A DNA stretch of 64,000 bases, from NCBI RefSeq assembly GCF_008087085.1, contig NZ_VIYJ01000002.1, forward strand, positions 496,001 to 560,000, read 5' to 3'. This document shows positions 48,260-55,873 of the stretch, in pieces. The position numbers were made by a program, and so were the translations under genes. Below the pieces are notes generated by a model, which saw only the letters and a list, made by a program, of their open reading frames with translations, was not told the origin of the DNA and searched no databases. This DNA is from Nocardioides rubriscoriae. GTDB lineage: Bacteria; Actinomycetota; Actinomycetes; Propionibacteriales; Nocardioidaceae. Position 1 is the stretch's first letter. Each line of letters starts with the position of its first letter.

Positions 48260-48908
48260 CGGTGGCCTCGCTCTCGGCCACGTCGGCCCGGTCGCTGGCC
48301 CGCTGGGCGTCCGACCAGCTCCACCAGCCGTCGTCGACCACGTAGCGCACCGCGATCCGCGTGGTCTCGCGCACGTAGTCGACCTCGTCGACCGTCACGC
48401 TGACGGGCTCGACCGAGATGCGCTCGCGCACCAGCGCGCCGATCGACTCGGAGTCGGTGAGGACCCGGTCGAGGGTCACCCGCATGATGCGTGTCGGTGG
48501 GGCGGACCGGGACTCGTCGGTGAGCCAGATGGCCACCAGGAGCACGGCGTCCAGGCCGACCACCAGCGCCAGGTTGCGCTCGGGCAGTCCGTTGATCAGG
48601 GCCAGGACCAGGGCGACGAAGGTGTAGGCGACGTCCTTGAGCGTGAAGGCCGTGCTGCGCAGCCGCACCAGGCTGAGCAGGCCGAAGAGCCCGAACCCGA
48701 TGCCGGTCGGGAAGCTGCCCGAGCCGATCGCGGAGACGGCGGCGAACAGCCCGATGTTGAGCGCGGTGAAGACGAGGATCATCTCGGGCGCCGCGACCCG
48801 TCGGCGGTAGAGGACCCCGACGAGCAGCAGCATCGACAGCACGTCGAGGCCGAGCCGGGCGGGTCCGTTGAGGTGGTCGAGCACACCCGTCATCACGGTC
48901 TGGAGCAT
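48249..48908 (-). CDS. DUF4956 membrane protein
   Basis: A 219-residue protein with four N-terminal membrane helices (LGLDVLSMLLLVGVLY; MILVFTALNIGLFAAVSAI; GIGFGLFGLLSLVRLRSTAFTLKD; NLALVVGLDAVLLVAIWL) and a soluble domain of about 80 residues. The RLRSTAFTLKDVAYTFVAL segment is characteristic of DUF4956. Members are found with VTC genes and may form the membrane part of a polyphosphate synthase. The ATG at 48908 is preceded by AAAGGA. A response-regulator box and -10 element lie just upstream. Confidence 0.87.
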   Translation of the reverse strand: MLQTVMTGVLDHLNGPARLGLDVLSMLLLVGVLYRRRVAAPEMILVFTALNIGLFAAVSAIGSGSFPTGIGFGLFGLLSLVRLRSTAFTLKDVAYTFVALVLALINGLPERNLALVVGLDAVLLVAIWLTDESRSAPPTRIMRVTLDRVLTDSESIGALVRERISVEPVSVTVDEVDYVRETTRIAVRYVVDDGWWSWSDAQRASDRADVAESEATGAR

Positions 48909-48938
48909 CAAGGTCCTTTCGCAGGGAACGCGAGAGGG

Positions 48939-48944
48939 ACACTA
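48939..48944 (-). promoter_or_regulatory. -10 element of the DUF4956-VTC-PAP2 operon
   Basis: TAGTGT on the minus strand, exactly 10 bp downstream of the regulator box and 30 bp before the DUF4956 ATG. Confidence 0.6.
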
Positions 48945-48954
48945 CGAACGCAAC

Positions 48955-48971
48955 GTGAAGCCTGGATGAAT
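48955..48971. promoter_or_regulatory. Response-regulator box, copy 2 (VTC operon)
   Basis: GTGAAG-CCTG-GATGAA on the plus strand, that is two TTCA half-sites 11 bp apart in the direction of transcription, typical of OmpR-family sites. It lies in the 71-bp gap between the histidine kinase stop and the DUF4956 start. It would cover the -35 region. Confidence 0.65.
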
Positions 48972-48979
48972 CATCTGCG

Positions 48980-50434
48980 TCAGGGCTTGACGTCGGGCGT
49001 CGCGAGGGGGATCAGCACCGTCACCGTCATGGTGTCGGCGTGGTCGCAGGCCACGTCGTCGAGACGTCCGGACCCACCGTCGTGCCGGGTGTGGTGCCCG
49101 GAGCAGCACAGTCGCAGCTGCCCGCCGGCGCCGACCACGAGGCGCTCGACCAGCGAGAGACCGAGGCCGAACCCGTCGCGCGAGCGTGCGCCCGCGGCCC
49201 GGGTGAAGCGCCGGGTCGCCGTGGCGAGCAGGTCGGGATCCATGCCCTCGCCGCTGTCGACCACGCGCATGCGGGCGACGGCGTCGACATGGTCGACCGT
49301 GACCCGCACCGGTGGCCTGCCGTGCTTGGCCGCGTTGTCGAGCAGGTTGCCGATCAGCTGCTCGGCCGCGGCGTCGGAGAGCGGCACCCGTACGGGCCCG
49401 GCCGCCGTCGTCGAGGCCCGGCACGGCCCGGGCTGCCGGTCGAGCGCGTTGCGGCGACTGACGGCCTCGGTGGCGAGCGCCGCGAGGTCGGCGCTGCGGT
49501 CCGCGGTGTCCTGGGCCCCTCCGACGTCGAGGAGGTGCTCGGCCAGGGCGACCAGCCGGGTCACGTCGGTCTCGATCTCGGCCAGCACGACCTCGTGCTC
49601 GGCCACCGTGCGCGGCCGGCGGCGGGCCAGCTGGACGCGGGTGGTGAGCAGGGTGAGCGGGGTCCTCAGCTCGTGGCTCGCGTCGTTGACGAACTGGCGC
49701 TCCCGCTCGAGCGCACCCTCGAGCGCGGCGAGCATCGTGTTGAGCGTGTCGCCGAGGCGGGTGACCTCGTCGTGGCGCTCCGCGGGCACCTCCAGCCGCA
49801 CGCTCGTGTCACCGGCGATGATCTCCTCGGCTCGGGCGCGGTAGCGCTCCACCGGCTGCAGGGCGAACCGCGCCAATCGGTCGCCGACGAACGCCGTCGC
49901 GAGGAGGGCCCCGAAGCCGGCGACGCTGAGCTGCACGAGGAGCTCGAGCAGGGCCTCGTCGCGATGGTTGCGACGGATCGCCACCACCAGGAAGGCGGCG
50001 TCCTGCCCCCCGGGAGCGGGCAGCGCGGTGACGTAGACGCGCAGCGGGTCGCGGGTGGTGGGCAGCAGGGCCCCCACGTCGCGCAGCACCGGGCCCCGCA
50101 GCGCCGCGGCGGCGGTCGCGGGCAGGACGAGCGCGCCGGACGGGAGCCCGGGGCTTGCCGCCAGGACGTCTCCGTCGCGGTCCAGCACCTGGTAGAGGTC
50201 GCCCTCGACGGCACCCCTGACCCCTGACGACACCTGGCCGTCCGGCCCGACCAGCGGAGCCAGCGCGCGGGTCTGCGAGGTCAGGTCGCCGTCGAGCTGG
50301 CGGTCGAGGGCGAACTGCACGCGCCAGTAGACGACGGCGCCCATCGCGGTGAGGACGAGCAGCATCGTCGCCGAGAAGCCGGCCACCAGCCGGACCCGCA
50401 GTGGCAGCCGTGCCAGGCGGCGGCGCAGCGTCAT
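48980..50434 (-). CDS. Two-component sensor histidine kinase
   Basis: A 484-residue membrane kinase. TM1 is at about 15-40 (LRVRLVAGFSATMLLVLTAM), then an extracytoplasmic sensor region of about 120 residues and TM2 (LSVAGFGALLATAFVGDRLA). A HAMP domain follows, the HisKA box with the phospho-accepting His in FVNDASHELRTPLTLL near 253, then the ATPase domain with LIGNLLDNAAKHG, VVDSGEGMD and GFGLGLSLVERL. No ligand-binding motif is recognisable in the sensor region. Its start overlaps the regulator stop by 4 bp (ATGA). Confidence 0.93.
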   Translation of the reverse strand: MTLRRRLARLPLRVRLVAGFSATMLLVLTAMGAVVYWRVQFALDRQLDGDLTSQTRALAPLVGPDGQVSSGVRGAVEGDLYQVLDRDGDVLAASPGLPSGALVLPATAAAALRGPVLRDVGALLPTTRDPLRVYVTALPAPGGQDAAFLVVAIRRNHRDEALLELLVQLSVAGFGALLATAFVGDRLARFALQPVERYRARAEEIIAGDTSVRLEVPAERHDEVTRLGDTLNTMLAALEGALERERQFVNDASHELRTPLTLLTTRVQLARRRPRTVAEHEVVLAEIETDVTRLVALAEHLLDVGGAQDTADRSADLAALATEAVSRRNALDRQPGPCRASTTAAGPVRVPLSDAAAEQLIGNLLDNAAKHGRPPVRVTVDHVDAVARMRVVDSGEGMDPDLLATATRRFTRAAGARSRDGFGLGLSLVERLVVGAGGQLRLCCSGHHTRHDGGSGRLDDVACDHADTMTVTVLIPLATPDVKP

Positions 50435-51105
50435 CCCGGGTCGATCCGGTAGCCCGAACCCCGCAGCGTGGTGATCGTGCTGGTGCCGAAGGGACGATCG
50501 ATCTTGGCGCGCACCGACGCGACGTGGACGTCGATCACGTTGCTCCGCACGTCGGTGTCGCCGTCCCACACCTCGTCGAGGATGGCCAGGCGGGTGACCA
50601 GTCGCCCGGCGCGCGACATCAGCAGGCGCAGGATGTCGAACTCGCGGGCCGACAGGTCGATCGCGGTGCTGCCGCGCCGTACCCGCCGGGAGCCGGGGTC
50701 CAGGACCAGGTCACCGACGGCCAGCGGCTCGTCGTACTCGTCGCGCGCCCGGCGGTGCAACGCCTGCAGCCGGGCGACCAGCTCGTCGAGGTCGAACGGC
50801 TTGGGCAGGTAGTCGTCGGCACCGGCTCGCAGGCCGGCGACCCGGTCCGGCACGGTGGTCCGGGCGGTCAGCACGAGGATCGGGGTGCGGACCCCGGCCT
50901 CACGCAGCCGGCGGCACACGGTGATGCCCTCCATGCCCGGCAGCATCCAGTCGAGGAGCAGCACGTCGTAGCCCGCGTCGCCGAGCCCCGCGAGGTAGGC
51001 GGAGCGGCCGTCGGCCACGACGTCGACCGTCCAGCCCAGCTCGACCAGCGACTGCTCGAGGAGGCTCGCCAGGCGGGGCTCGTCGTCGGCGACGAGGACC
51101 TTCAC
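50431..51105 (-). CDS. OmpR-family response regulator
   Basis: A 224-residue regulator. The receiver domain spans about 1-115, with acidic residues in VADDEPR, the phospho-acceptor Asp in DVLLLDWMLPGMEG near 51, LTART and the KPF switch in YLPKPFDLDELVAR. A winged helix follows (VRRGSTAIDLSAREFDILRLL; RLAILDEVWDGDTDVRSNVIDVHVASVRAKI; TLRGSGYRI). It heads the operon with the histidine kinase. The GTG at 51105 begins KVLVADDE, where the fold starts. A box matching the one in front of DUF4956 precedes its promoter. Confidence 0.94.
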   Translation of the reverse strand: MKVLVADDEPRLASLLEQSLVELGWTVDVVADGRSAYLAGLGDAGYDVLLLDWMLPGMEGITVCRRLREAGVRTPILVLTARTTVPDRVAGLRAGADDYLPKPFDLDELVARLQALHRRARDEYDEPLAVGDLVLDPGSRRVRRGSTAIDLSAREFDILRLLMSRAGRLVTRLAILDEVWDGDTDVRSNVIDVHVASVRAKIDRPFGTSTITTLRGSGYRIDPG

Positions 51106-51137
51106 GACCCCACGACCCTCGGCTGCGCCACTCCTCG

Positions 51138-51143
51138 ACGGTA
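51138..51143 (-). promoter_or_regulatory. -10 element of the response-regulator operon
   Basis: TACCGT on the minus strand, exactly 10 bp downstream of the regulator box, giving a leader of roughly 26 nt. Confidence 0.55.
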
Positions 51144-51153
51144 CCGCTGGTCC

Positions 51154-51170
51154 GTGAAGGCCCGATGAAG
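51154..51170. promoter_or_regulatory. Response-regulator box, copy 1 (autoregulatory)
   Basis: GTGAAG-GCCC-GATGAA on the plus strand, with the same half-sites and spacing as the copy at 48955-48971, and the same 10-bp distance to a -10 hexamer. It lies 48 bp upstream of the regulator start. Confidence 0.65.
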
Positions 51171-51207
51171 CCCGGTGGGAGCCGCTGTCATTGGACGAAA
51201 TGAACAA

Positions 51208-51231
51208 AAGGCCCCGTGGAGCCGGGGCCTT
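51208..51231 (-). terminator. Terminator of the tRNA-Leu gene
   Basis: A 9-bp GC-rich stem (AAGGCCCCG and its complement) with a 6-nt loop. On the minus strand it is followed by TTTTGTT, making it one of the few hairpins here with a T-run, 6 bp past the tRNA 3' end. Confidence 0.8.
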
Positions 51232-51236
51232 CTGAG

Positions 51237-51322
51237 TGTCCGAGGGGGGACTTGAACCCCCACGCCCTAATACGGGCACTAGCACCTCAAGCTAGCGCGT
51301 CTGCCAATTCCGCCACCCGGAC
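51237..51322 (-). tRNA. tRNA-Leu (anticodon GAG)
   Basis: The 86-nt cloverleaf reads on the minus strand from GTCCGGGTGG to CTCGGACA. The acceptor arms GTCCGGG and CTCGGAC pair with one G-U. The D-arm has GGCAGACGCGC. The anticodon arm is CTAGC-TTGAGGT-GCTAG, giving anticodon GAG (reads CTC and CTT). A long variable arm typical of class II tRNAs (TGCCCGTATTAGGGCG) and the T-arm GGGGGTTCAAGTCCCCC follow. CCA is not encoded. The discriminator base is A, as expected for leucine. Confidence 0.95.
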
Positions 51323-51400
51323 GAGTGCGGTCGAACGTTAGCAAAGACGCGGCCCGGGGACCTCATCGGGGGTCACGACGGCCAGTGCCAGGATGGGGGC

Positions 51401-52741
51401 ATGGAACCCGATCTCGCCGCCCCGTCGTACGACCCGGCCGCGGAGGTCGTCGAGCTGTGCCGTGACCTGATCCGGATCGACACCACCAACTACGGCGAGC
51501 GCGACGGCTCGGGCGGCCCGGGGGAGCGCGAGGCCGCCGAGCACGTCGCCGCTCTCCTCGACGAGGTCGGCATCGAGTCGCGCCTGTACGAGAGGACCCC
51601 AGGTCGGACCTCGGTCGTCGCCCACTGGGGCGGCGGCTCGGGGGCCGACGCCCGCACCGACCGGCTGCTCCTGCACGGCCACCTCGACGTCGTACCGGCG
51701 GCGGCCGAGGACTGGAAGGTCGACCCGTTCAGCGGCGAGGTCCAGGACGGCTACGTCTGGGGTCGCGGTGCGGTCGACATGAAGGACTTCGACGCGATGC
51801 TGCTGTCGGTGGTGCGGGCCCGCCAGCGCGCCGGTGCCGTGCCCGACCGGCCGATCGTGCTGTGCTTCACCGCCGACGAGGAGGCCGGTGGCCACCACGG
51901 TGCCGAGCAGCTGGTCGAGCACCACCGCGACGAGCTGGAGGGCTGCACCGAGGCGGTCGGCGAGGTCGGCGGCTTCTCGACCACGGTGCGCGGTCGTCGG
52001 CTCTACCTCATCGAGGCCGCCGAGAAGGGCATGGCCTGGATGCGGCTCACCGCCCGGGGCACCGCGGGGCACGGGTCGATGATGAACCGCGACAACGCGG
52101 TGACCTGCCTGGCCGCGGCCGTGGCGCGCATCGGCGCCCACGAGTGGCCCGTGCGACTGACCCCGACCATGGAGGTGCTGCTCGCGACCGTGGCCGACCT
52201 GGCCGGCACCGAGGCCACCCCCGAGAACGCGCCGGCGCTGGTCGAGGAGTTCGGGGGAGCGGCGCGGATGCTCGGCGCGGTGATCCGCAACACCGTCAAC
52301 CCCACCCAGCTCAGCGCCGGCTACAAGGTCAACGTGGTGCCGACCGACGCGACGGCCCACCTCGACGGCCGCTTCCTGCCGGGCTACGAGGACGAGTTCT
52401 TCGCCACGCTGCGCGAGCTGTGCGGCGACGGCATCGAGTGGGACTACTTGTCGCACCAGCAGCCCTGGGAGACGCCGTACGACGGCGACCTGGTGGGGGC
52501 GATGACGCGCTCCATCCTGGCCGAGGACCCCGAGGGCCTCGTGGCGCCGTACACGATGAGCGGCGGTACCGACGCCAAGCACTTCCGCCGGCTCGGCCTG
52601 CGCTCCTACGGCTTCGCGCCCCTGCGCCTGCCCGCCGACCTCGACTTCACCGCGCTGTTCCACGGCGTCGACGAGCGGGTGCCGGTCGACGCGCTGGAGT
52701 TCGGGGCGCGGGTTTTCGACCGGTTCCTGGGCGACCTCTAG
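51401..52741 (+). CDS. M20-family metallopeptidase
   Basis: A 446-residue di-zinc peptidase or amidohydrolase. The first metal motif is LLLHGHLDVVP near residue 88, the bridging Asp is in WGRGAVDMKDFDAML near 125, the catalytic Glu pair is in LCFTADEEAGGHHGA near 158, and the last ligand His is in DFTALFHGVDERVPV near 425. A dimerisation domain lies between. The layout matches the ArgE/DapE/CPG2-like branch. Actinobacterial members of this size are often annotated as dipeptidases, and the substrate is not readable. The ATG at 51401 is preceded by GGATGGGGG. Confidence 0.92.
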   Translation: MEPDLAAPSYDPAAEVVELCRDLIRIDTTNYGERDGSGGPGEREAAEHVAALLDEVGIESRLYERTPGRTSVVAHWGGGSGADARTDRLLLHGHLDVVPAAAEDWKVDPFSGEVQDGYVWGRGAVDMKDFDAMLLSVVRARQRAGAVPDRPIVLCFTADEEAGGHHGAEQLVEHHRDELEGCTEAVGEVGGFSTTVRGRRLYLIEAAEKGMAWMRLTARGTAGHGSMMNRDNAVTCLAAAVARIGAHEWPVRLTPTMEVLLATVADLAGTEATPENAPALVEEFGGAARMLGAVIRNTVNPTQLSAGYKVNVVPTDATAHLDGRFLPGYEDEFFATLRELCGDGIEWDYLSHQQPWETPYDGDLVGAMTRSILAEDPEGLVAPYTMSGGTDAKHFRRLGLRSYGFAPLRLPADLDFTALFHGVDERVPVDALEFGARVFDRFLGDL

Positions 52742-52773
52742 GACTGGTCGGCCAGGACGAGGCGGGGGCTGGC

Positions 52774-52992
52774 TCAGGCCGTGCGGACCGCGCGGATGAT
52801 CTTGCGGCGCAGGATCACCCGGCGCACGCCGTCGTTGCCGATGCGCACCCGGTCAAGCTCCCAGCCGCCGTGCTCGGCACGCTCGACGAGCAGCTTGGTG
52901 ACCACGCCGCGCGGGAACTCGCGCGAGAACGAGACCTTGTCGAACTCCCACTCGACGCCCGGGCGGGGTGCTCGGCGTTCTTGACGGGGCAT
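52774..52992 (-). CDS. Small basic protein, DUF5703-like
   Basis: A 72-residue, strongly basic protein without membrane segments. It reads WEFDKVSFSREFPRGVVTKL, then a GGWELDRVRIGNDGVRRVIL stretch and a KIIRAVRTA tail. The pattern fits the short actinobacterial DUF5703 family of unknown function, in which GWEL is the conserved core. Its ATG shares one base with the aldo/keto reductase stop codon (TGATG), so it is translated from the same message. Confidence 0.75.
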   Translation of the reverse strand: MPRQERRAPRPGVEWEFDKVSFSREFPRGVVTKLLVERAEHGGWELDRVRIGNDGVRRVILRRKIIRAVRTA

Positions 52993-53954
52993 CAGGTGGC
53001 TCCTCTCGAGGCGCTGGACACGTCGTCGAGGGCGGCGACGAGCTCGGGGGGCAGCTCCTTGTCGTCGACGTCGAGCGAGCCGCGCAGCTGCTGGGCGGTG
53101 CGGGCGCCGACGATCGGGGCGGTGACGCCGGGGCGGTCGCGCACCCAGACCAGGGCGACCTCGAGCGGCGTCCACCCCAGGCCCTCGGAGGCGCGGACGA
53201 CGGCCTCGACCACGCGGGCGCTCTCGTCGTCGAGGTAGGGCTCGACGAACCCGGCGAAGACCCGGGACGCGCCGCGGGAGTCCGACGGCGTGCCCCCGCG
53301 GTACTTGCCCGTGAGCACGCCCCGGCCCAGCGGCGACCACGGCAGGACGCCGAGGCCGAGCGCGTGGCTCGCGGGCAGGACCTCGCGCTCGACGGCGCGG
53401 TTGAGCAGGGAGTACTCGACCTGCGTCGAGGCCAGCGTGGCCCGCCCGGGCACGGCGCGCTGCCAGGTCGCGGCCTGGGCGGTCTGCCAGCCGTGGTAGT
53501 TGCTGATGCCGACGTACGACGCGCGGCCGGAGGTCACGGCGACGTCGAGGGCCGTCAGGGTCTCCTCGAGCGGCGTGCGGTCGGACCACACGTGGACCTG
53601 CCACAGGTCGACGTGGTCGACCCCGAGCCGGCGCAGGGAGGCGTCGAGGGTGGGGAGCAGGCCCCCGCGGGAGGTGTCGGTCACGCGCTCGCCGCCGCGC
53701 CGCGAGATGCCGGCCTTGGTCGCCAGCACGATCTCGTCACGCGACACCACGTCACCGATCAGGGTGCCGATCAGCCGCTCGGAGTCTCCGTCGGTGTAGC
53801 CCGCGGCGGTGTCGACCAGCGTGCCGCCGGCCTCGGCGAAGGCGATCAGCTGGTCACGGGCCTCGTGCTCGTCGGTGTCGCGGCCCCACGTCATCGTGCC
53901 GAGACCCAGGCGCGACACCCGCAGACCGGTGCTGCCCAGGGATCGCTGCTGCAT
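52992..53954 (-). CDS. Aldo/keto reductase
   Basis: A 320-residue NADPH-dependent TIM-barrel oxidoreductase. Family landmarks are GLGTMTWGRDTDE near residue 18, LVDTAAGYTDGDSERLIG near 50 (catalytic Asp and Tyr), EIVLATKAG (catalytic Lys), VDHVDLWQVHVWS near 117 (His) and GARTAQQLRGSLD near 290 for cofactor binding. The closest relatives by pattern are the YghZ/Tas-like group. The substrate is unknown. The DUF5703-like gene follows on the same transcript. Confidence 0.92.
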   Translation of the reverse strand: MQQRSLGSTGLRVSRLGLGTMTWGRDTDEHEARDQLIAFAEAGGTLVDTAAGYTDGDSERLIGTLIGDVVSRDEIVLATKAGISRRGGERVTDTSRGGLLPTLDASLRRLGVDHVDLWQVHVWSDRTPLEETLTALDVAVTSGRASYVGISNYHGWQTAQAATWQRAVPGRATLASTQVEYSLLNRAVEREVLPASHALGLGVLPWSPLGRGVLTGKYRGGTPSDSRGASRVFAGFVEPYLDDESARVVEAVVRASEGLGWTPLEVALVWVRDRPGVTAPIVGARTAQQLRGSLDVDDKELPPELVAALDDVSSASRGAT

Positions 53955-53960
53955 GGCGAA

Positions 53961-53966
53961 AACCTA
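53961..53966 (-). promoter_or_regulatory. -10 element of the aldo/keto reductase gene
   Basis: TAGGTT on the minus strand, 6 nt before the ATG at 53954. Confidence 0.55.
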
Positions 53967-54012
53967 GACGACCGGCCCCGGCGCGGATGCGGGGGCACGC
54001 GGACCGGTGCCC

Positions 54013-54018
54013 TAGCGT
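54013..54018 (+). promoter_or_regulatory. -10 element of uppP
   Basis: TAGCGT, ending 7 nt before the first of two adjacent GTG codons (54026). Confidence 0.55.
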
Positions 54019-54025
54019 TCGTCTC

Positions 54026-54850
54026 GTGGTGGACGTGCTGCAGGCTGTCGTGCTGGGCCTGATCCAGGGTTTGACGGAGTTCCTGCCGATCTCGAGCAGC
54101 GCTCACCTACGGATCTTCCCCGAGCTGTTCGGGTGGGGCGACCCAGGTGCCGCGTTCACCGCGGTGATCCAGATCGGCACCGAGCTGGCCGTGCTCATCT
54201 ACTTCCGCAAGGACATCCTGCGGATCGCGTCGATGTGGTTGCGCTCGCTGGTCAAGCCCGAGCTGCGCGGCCACCTCGACGCCCGGATGGGCTGGTTCAT
54301 CATCGTCGGGTCGCTGCCGATCGTCGTGCTCGGCGTGCTGCTCAAGGACGTCATCGAGCAGGACTTCCGCAACCTCTACGTCATCGGTGTCCTGCTGATC
54401 GTGATGGGCGTCGTGCTCGGCGTCGCCGACCGTTTCGGCGAGACGGACAAGGAGATCAAGCAGATCACCCTGCGCGACGCGCTGCTCATGGGCGGCGCCC
54501 AGGCCCTCGCGCTCGTGCCCGGTGTCTCCCGGTCCGGCGCGACGCTCTCGATGGGTCGTGCCCTCGGCTACAACCGCGAGGCGGCCACCCGCTACGCCTT
54601 CCTGCTGGCCATCCCCGCCGTCGTCGGGGCCGGGCTGTTCGAGCTCAAGGACATCGGCGGCCAGGCCAACAGCTACGGCGCCGTCCCCACCGCGGTGGCC
54701 ACGGTCGTGTCCTTCGTCGTCGGGTACGCCGCCATCGCGTGGCTGCTGCGCTACGTCTCGACCCGCTCCTACACGCCGTTCGTGGTCTACCGCATCGCCC
54801 TCGGTACGGCGACCCTGCTGCTGCTCGGCGCGGGCGTGCTCACCGCCTGA
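54026..54850 (+). CDS. uppP: Undecaprenyl-diphosphatase (BacA family)
   Basis: Recycles the cell-wall lipid carrier by removing one phosphate from undecaprenyl diphosphate at the membrane. The 274-residue polytopic protein carries the two diagnostic motifs, GLIQGLTEFLPISSSAHL near residue 10 (catalytic Glu and Ser) and LALVPGVSRSGATLSMGR near 165 (catalytic Arg). Eight hydrophobic segments are visible. Of the two adjacent GTG codons, the first (54026) has the better -10 spacing. The gene converges on corA with 10 bp between stops. Confidence 0.95.
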   Translation: MVDVLQAVVLGLIQGLTEFLPISSSAHLRIFPELFGWGDPGAAFTAVIQIGTELAVLIYFRKDILRIASMWLRSLVKPELRGHLDARMGWFIIVGSLPIVVLGVLLKDVIEQDFRNLYVIGVLLIVMGVVLGVADRFGETDKEIKQITLRDALLMGGAQALALVPGVSRSGATLSMGRALGYNREAATRYAFLLAIPAVVGAGLFELKDIGGQANSYGAVPTAVATVVSFVVGYAAIAWLLRYVSTRSYTPFVVYRIALGTATLLLLGAGVLTA

Positions 54851-54860
54851 ACCGGCCTGG

Positions 54861-55841
54861 CTACAGCCACCCCGACCGCTTGAAGAACCAGAACAGCAGG
54901 CCCGAGCTGCCGAACATCAGCAGCAACGCGTAGCCGTAGCCGAACTGCCAGGAGAGCTCGGGCATGTGCTCGAAGTTCATGCCGTAGACCCCGGCGATGA
55001 GGGTCGGGACCACGACGATGGCGGCGCCGGCCGAGATCTTGCGCATGTCGTCGTTCTGCTGCACCGAGATCGACGCGAGGTGGGCGTCGAAGGCGGTCGA
55101 GAGCAGCGTGTCGAGGCTGTCGACGATCTCGGCGGCCTGGGTGAGGTGGTCGACCACGTCGCGGTAGAACGGCGCGGCCTGGCCGTCGACCCCCGGCACC
55201 AGGCCCGACGCGAACCGCCGCATGGGCTCGCGCAGGGGCAGCACCGCGCGGCGTACCTCGGCGATCTCACGCTTGAGCGTGTAGATGCGGGCGGAGTCCT
55301 GGGTGCGCTGGTCGGAGAAGACCGACTCCTCGACCTCGTCGACGTCGACCTGCAGCTCCTCGACGACGGCGAGGTAGGCGTCGACGACGGTGTCGCACAC
55401 GGCGTAGACGACCGCGGACGGCCCGTGGGTCAGGACCTCCTCGGACCCCTCGAGGAACTTGCGGGCGTCCTGCAGCTGCGACCCACGGCCGTGACGCACC
55501 GTGATGACGAAGTCGTGACCGACGAACATGTTGATCTCGCCGGTCTCGACGGCGTCGTCCTCGTCGACGTACCAGAGCGTCTTGAGCACCAGGAACAGGC
55601 TGTCGTCGAACAGCTCGAGCTTGGGGCGCTGGTGGGCCTTGAAGGCGTCCTCGACGGCCAGGCGGTGCAGCCCGAAGGCCTCCGCGACCTCGTTGAGCTC
55701 CATCTGGCTGGGCTGGTAGAGCCCGACCCACACGAACCCGTCGCGGTCGGCGGCCGCTCCCCGCAGCGTGGCGTAGTCGTGGACGTGGCAGTCGAGCGAC
55801 ACCCGGGCCCCGCCCTTGTACACGGCGCTGTCCACGATCAC
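54861..55841 (-). CDS. corA: CorA-family magnesium transporter
   Basis: A 326-residue CorA channel subunit. A large N-terminal cytoplasmic funnel domain (with VWVGLYQPSQMELNEVAEAF and HQRPKLELFDDSLFLVLKTL) and a long helix precede two C-terminal membrane helices. Between the helices is the ion-selective loop YGMNFEHMPEL near residue 288. The last residues KRSGWL form the basic sphincter tail. The GTG at 55841 is supported by TACCGT 6 nt upstream. It is divergent from the phosphatase gene, the two promoters being only 7 bp apart. Confidence 0.94.
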   Translation of the reverse strand: MIVDSAVYKGGARVSLDCHVHDYATLRGAAADRDGFVWVGLYQPSQMELNEVAEAFGLHRLAVEDAFKAHQRPKLELFDDSLFLVLKTLWYVDEDDAVETGEINMFVGHDFVITVRHGRGSQLQDARKFLEGSEEVLTHGPSAVVYAVCDTVVDAYLAVVEELQVDVDEVEESVFSDQRTQDSARIYTLKREIAEVRRAVLPLREPMRRFASGLVPGVDGQAAPFYRDVVDHLTQAAEIVDSLDTLLSTAFDAHLASISVQQNDDMRKISAGAAIVVVPTLIAGVYGMNFEHMPELSWQFGYGYALLLMFGSSGLLFWFFKRSGWL

Positions 55842-55847
55842 GCCGTC

Positions 55848-55853
55848 ACGGTA
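55848..55853 (-). promoter_or_regulatory. -10 element of corA
   Basis: TACCGT on the minus strand, 6 nt before the GTG at 55841. Confidence 0.55.
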
Positions 55854-55860
55854 GTGCCTC

Positions 55861-55866
55861 TACAGT
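55861..55866 (+). promoter_or_regulatory. -10 element of the MSMEG_4193-type phosphatase gene
   Basis: TACAGT, ending 7 nt before the ATG at 55874. Confidence 0.5.
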
Positions 55867-55873
55867 CCGTTTC

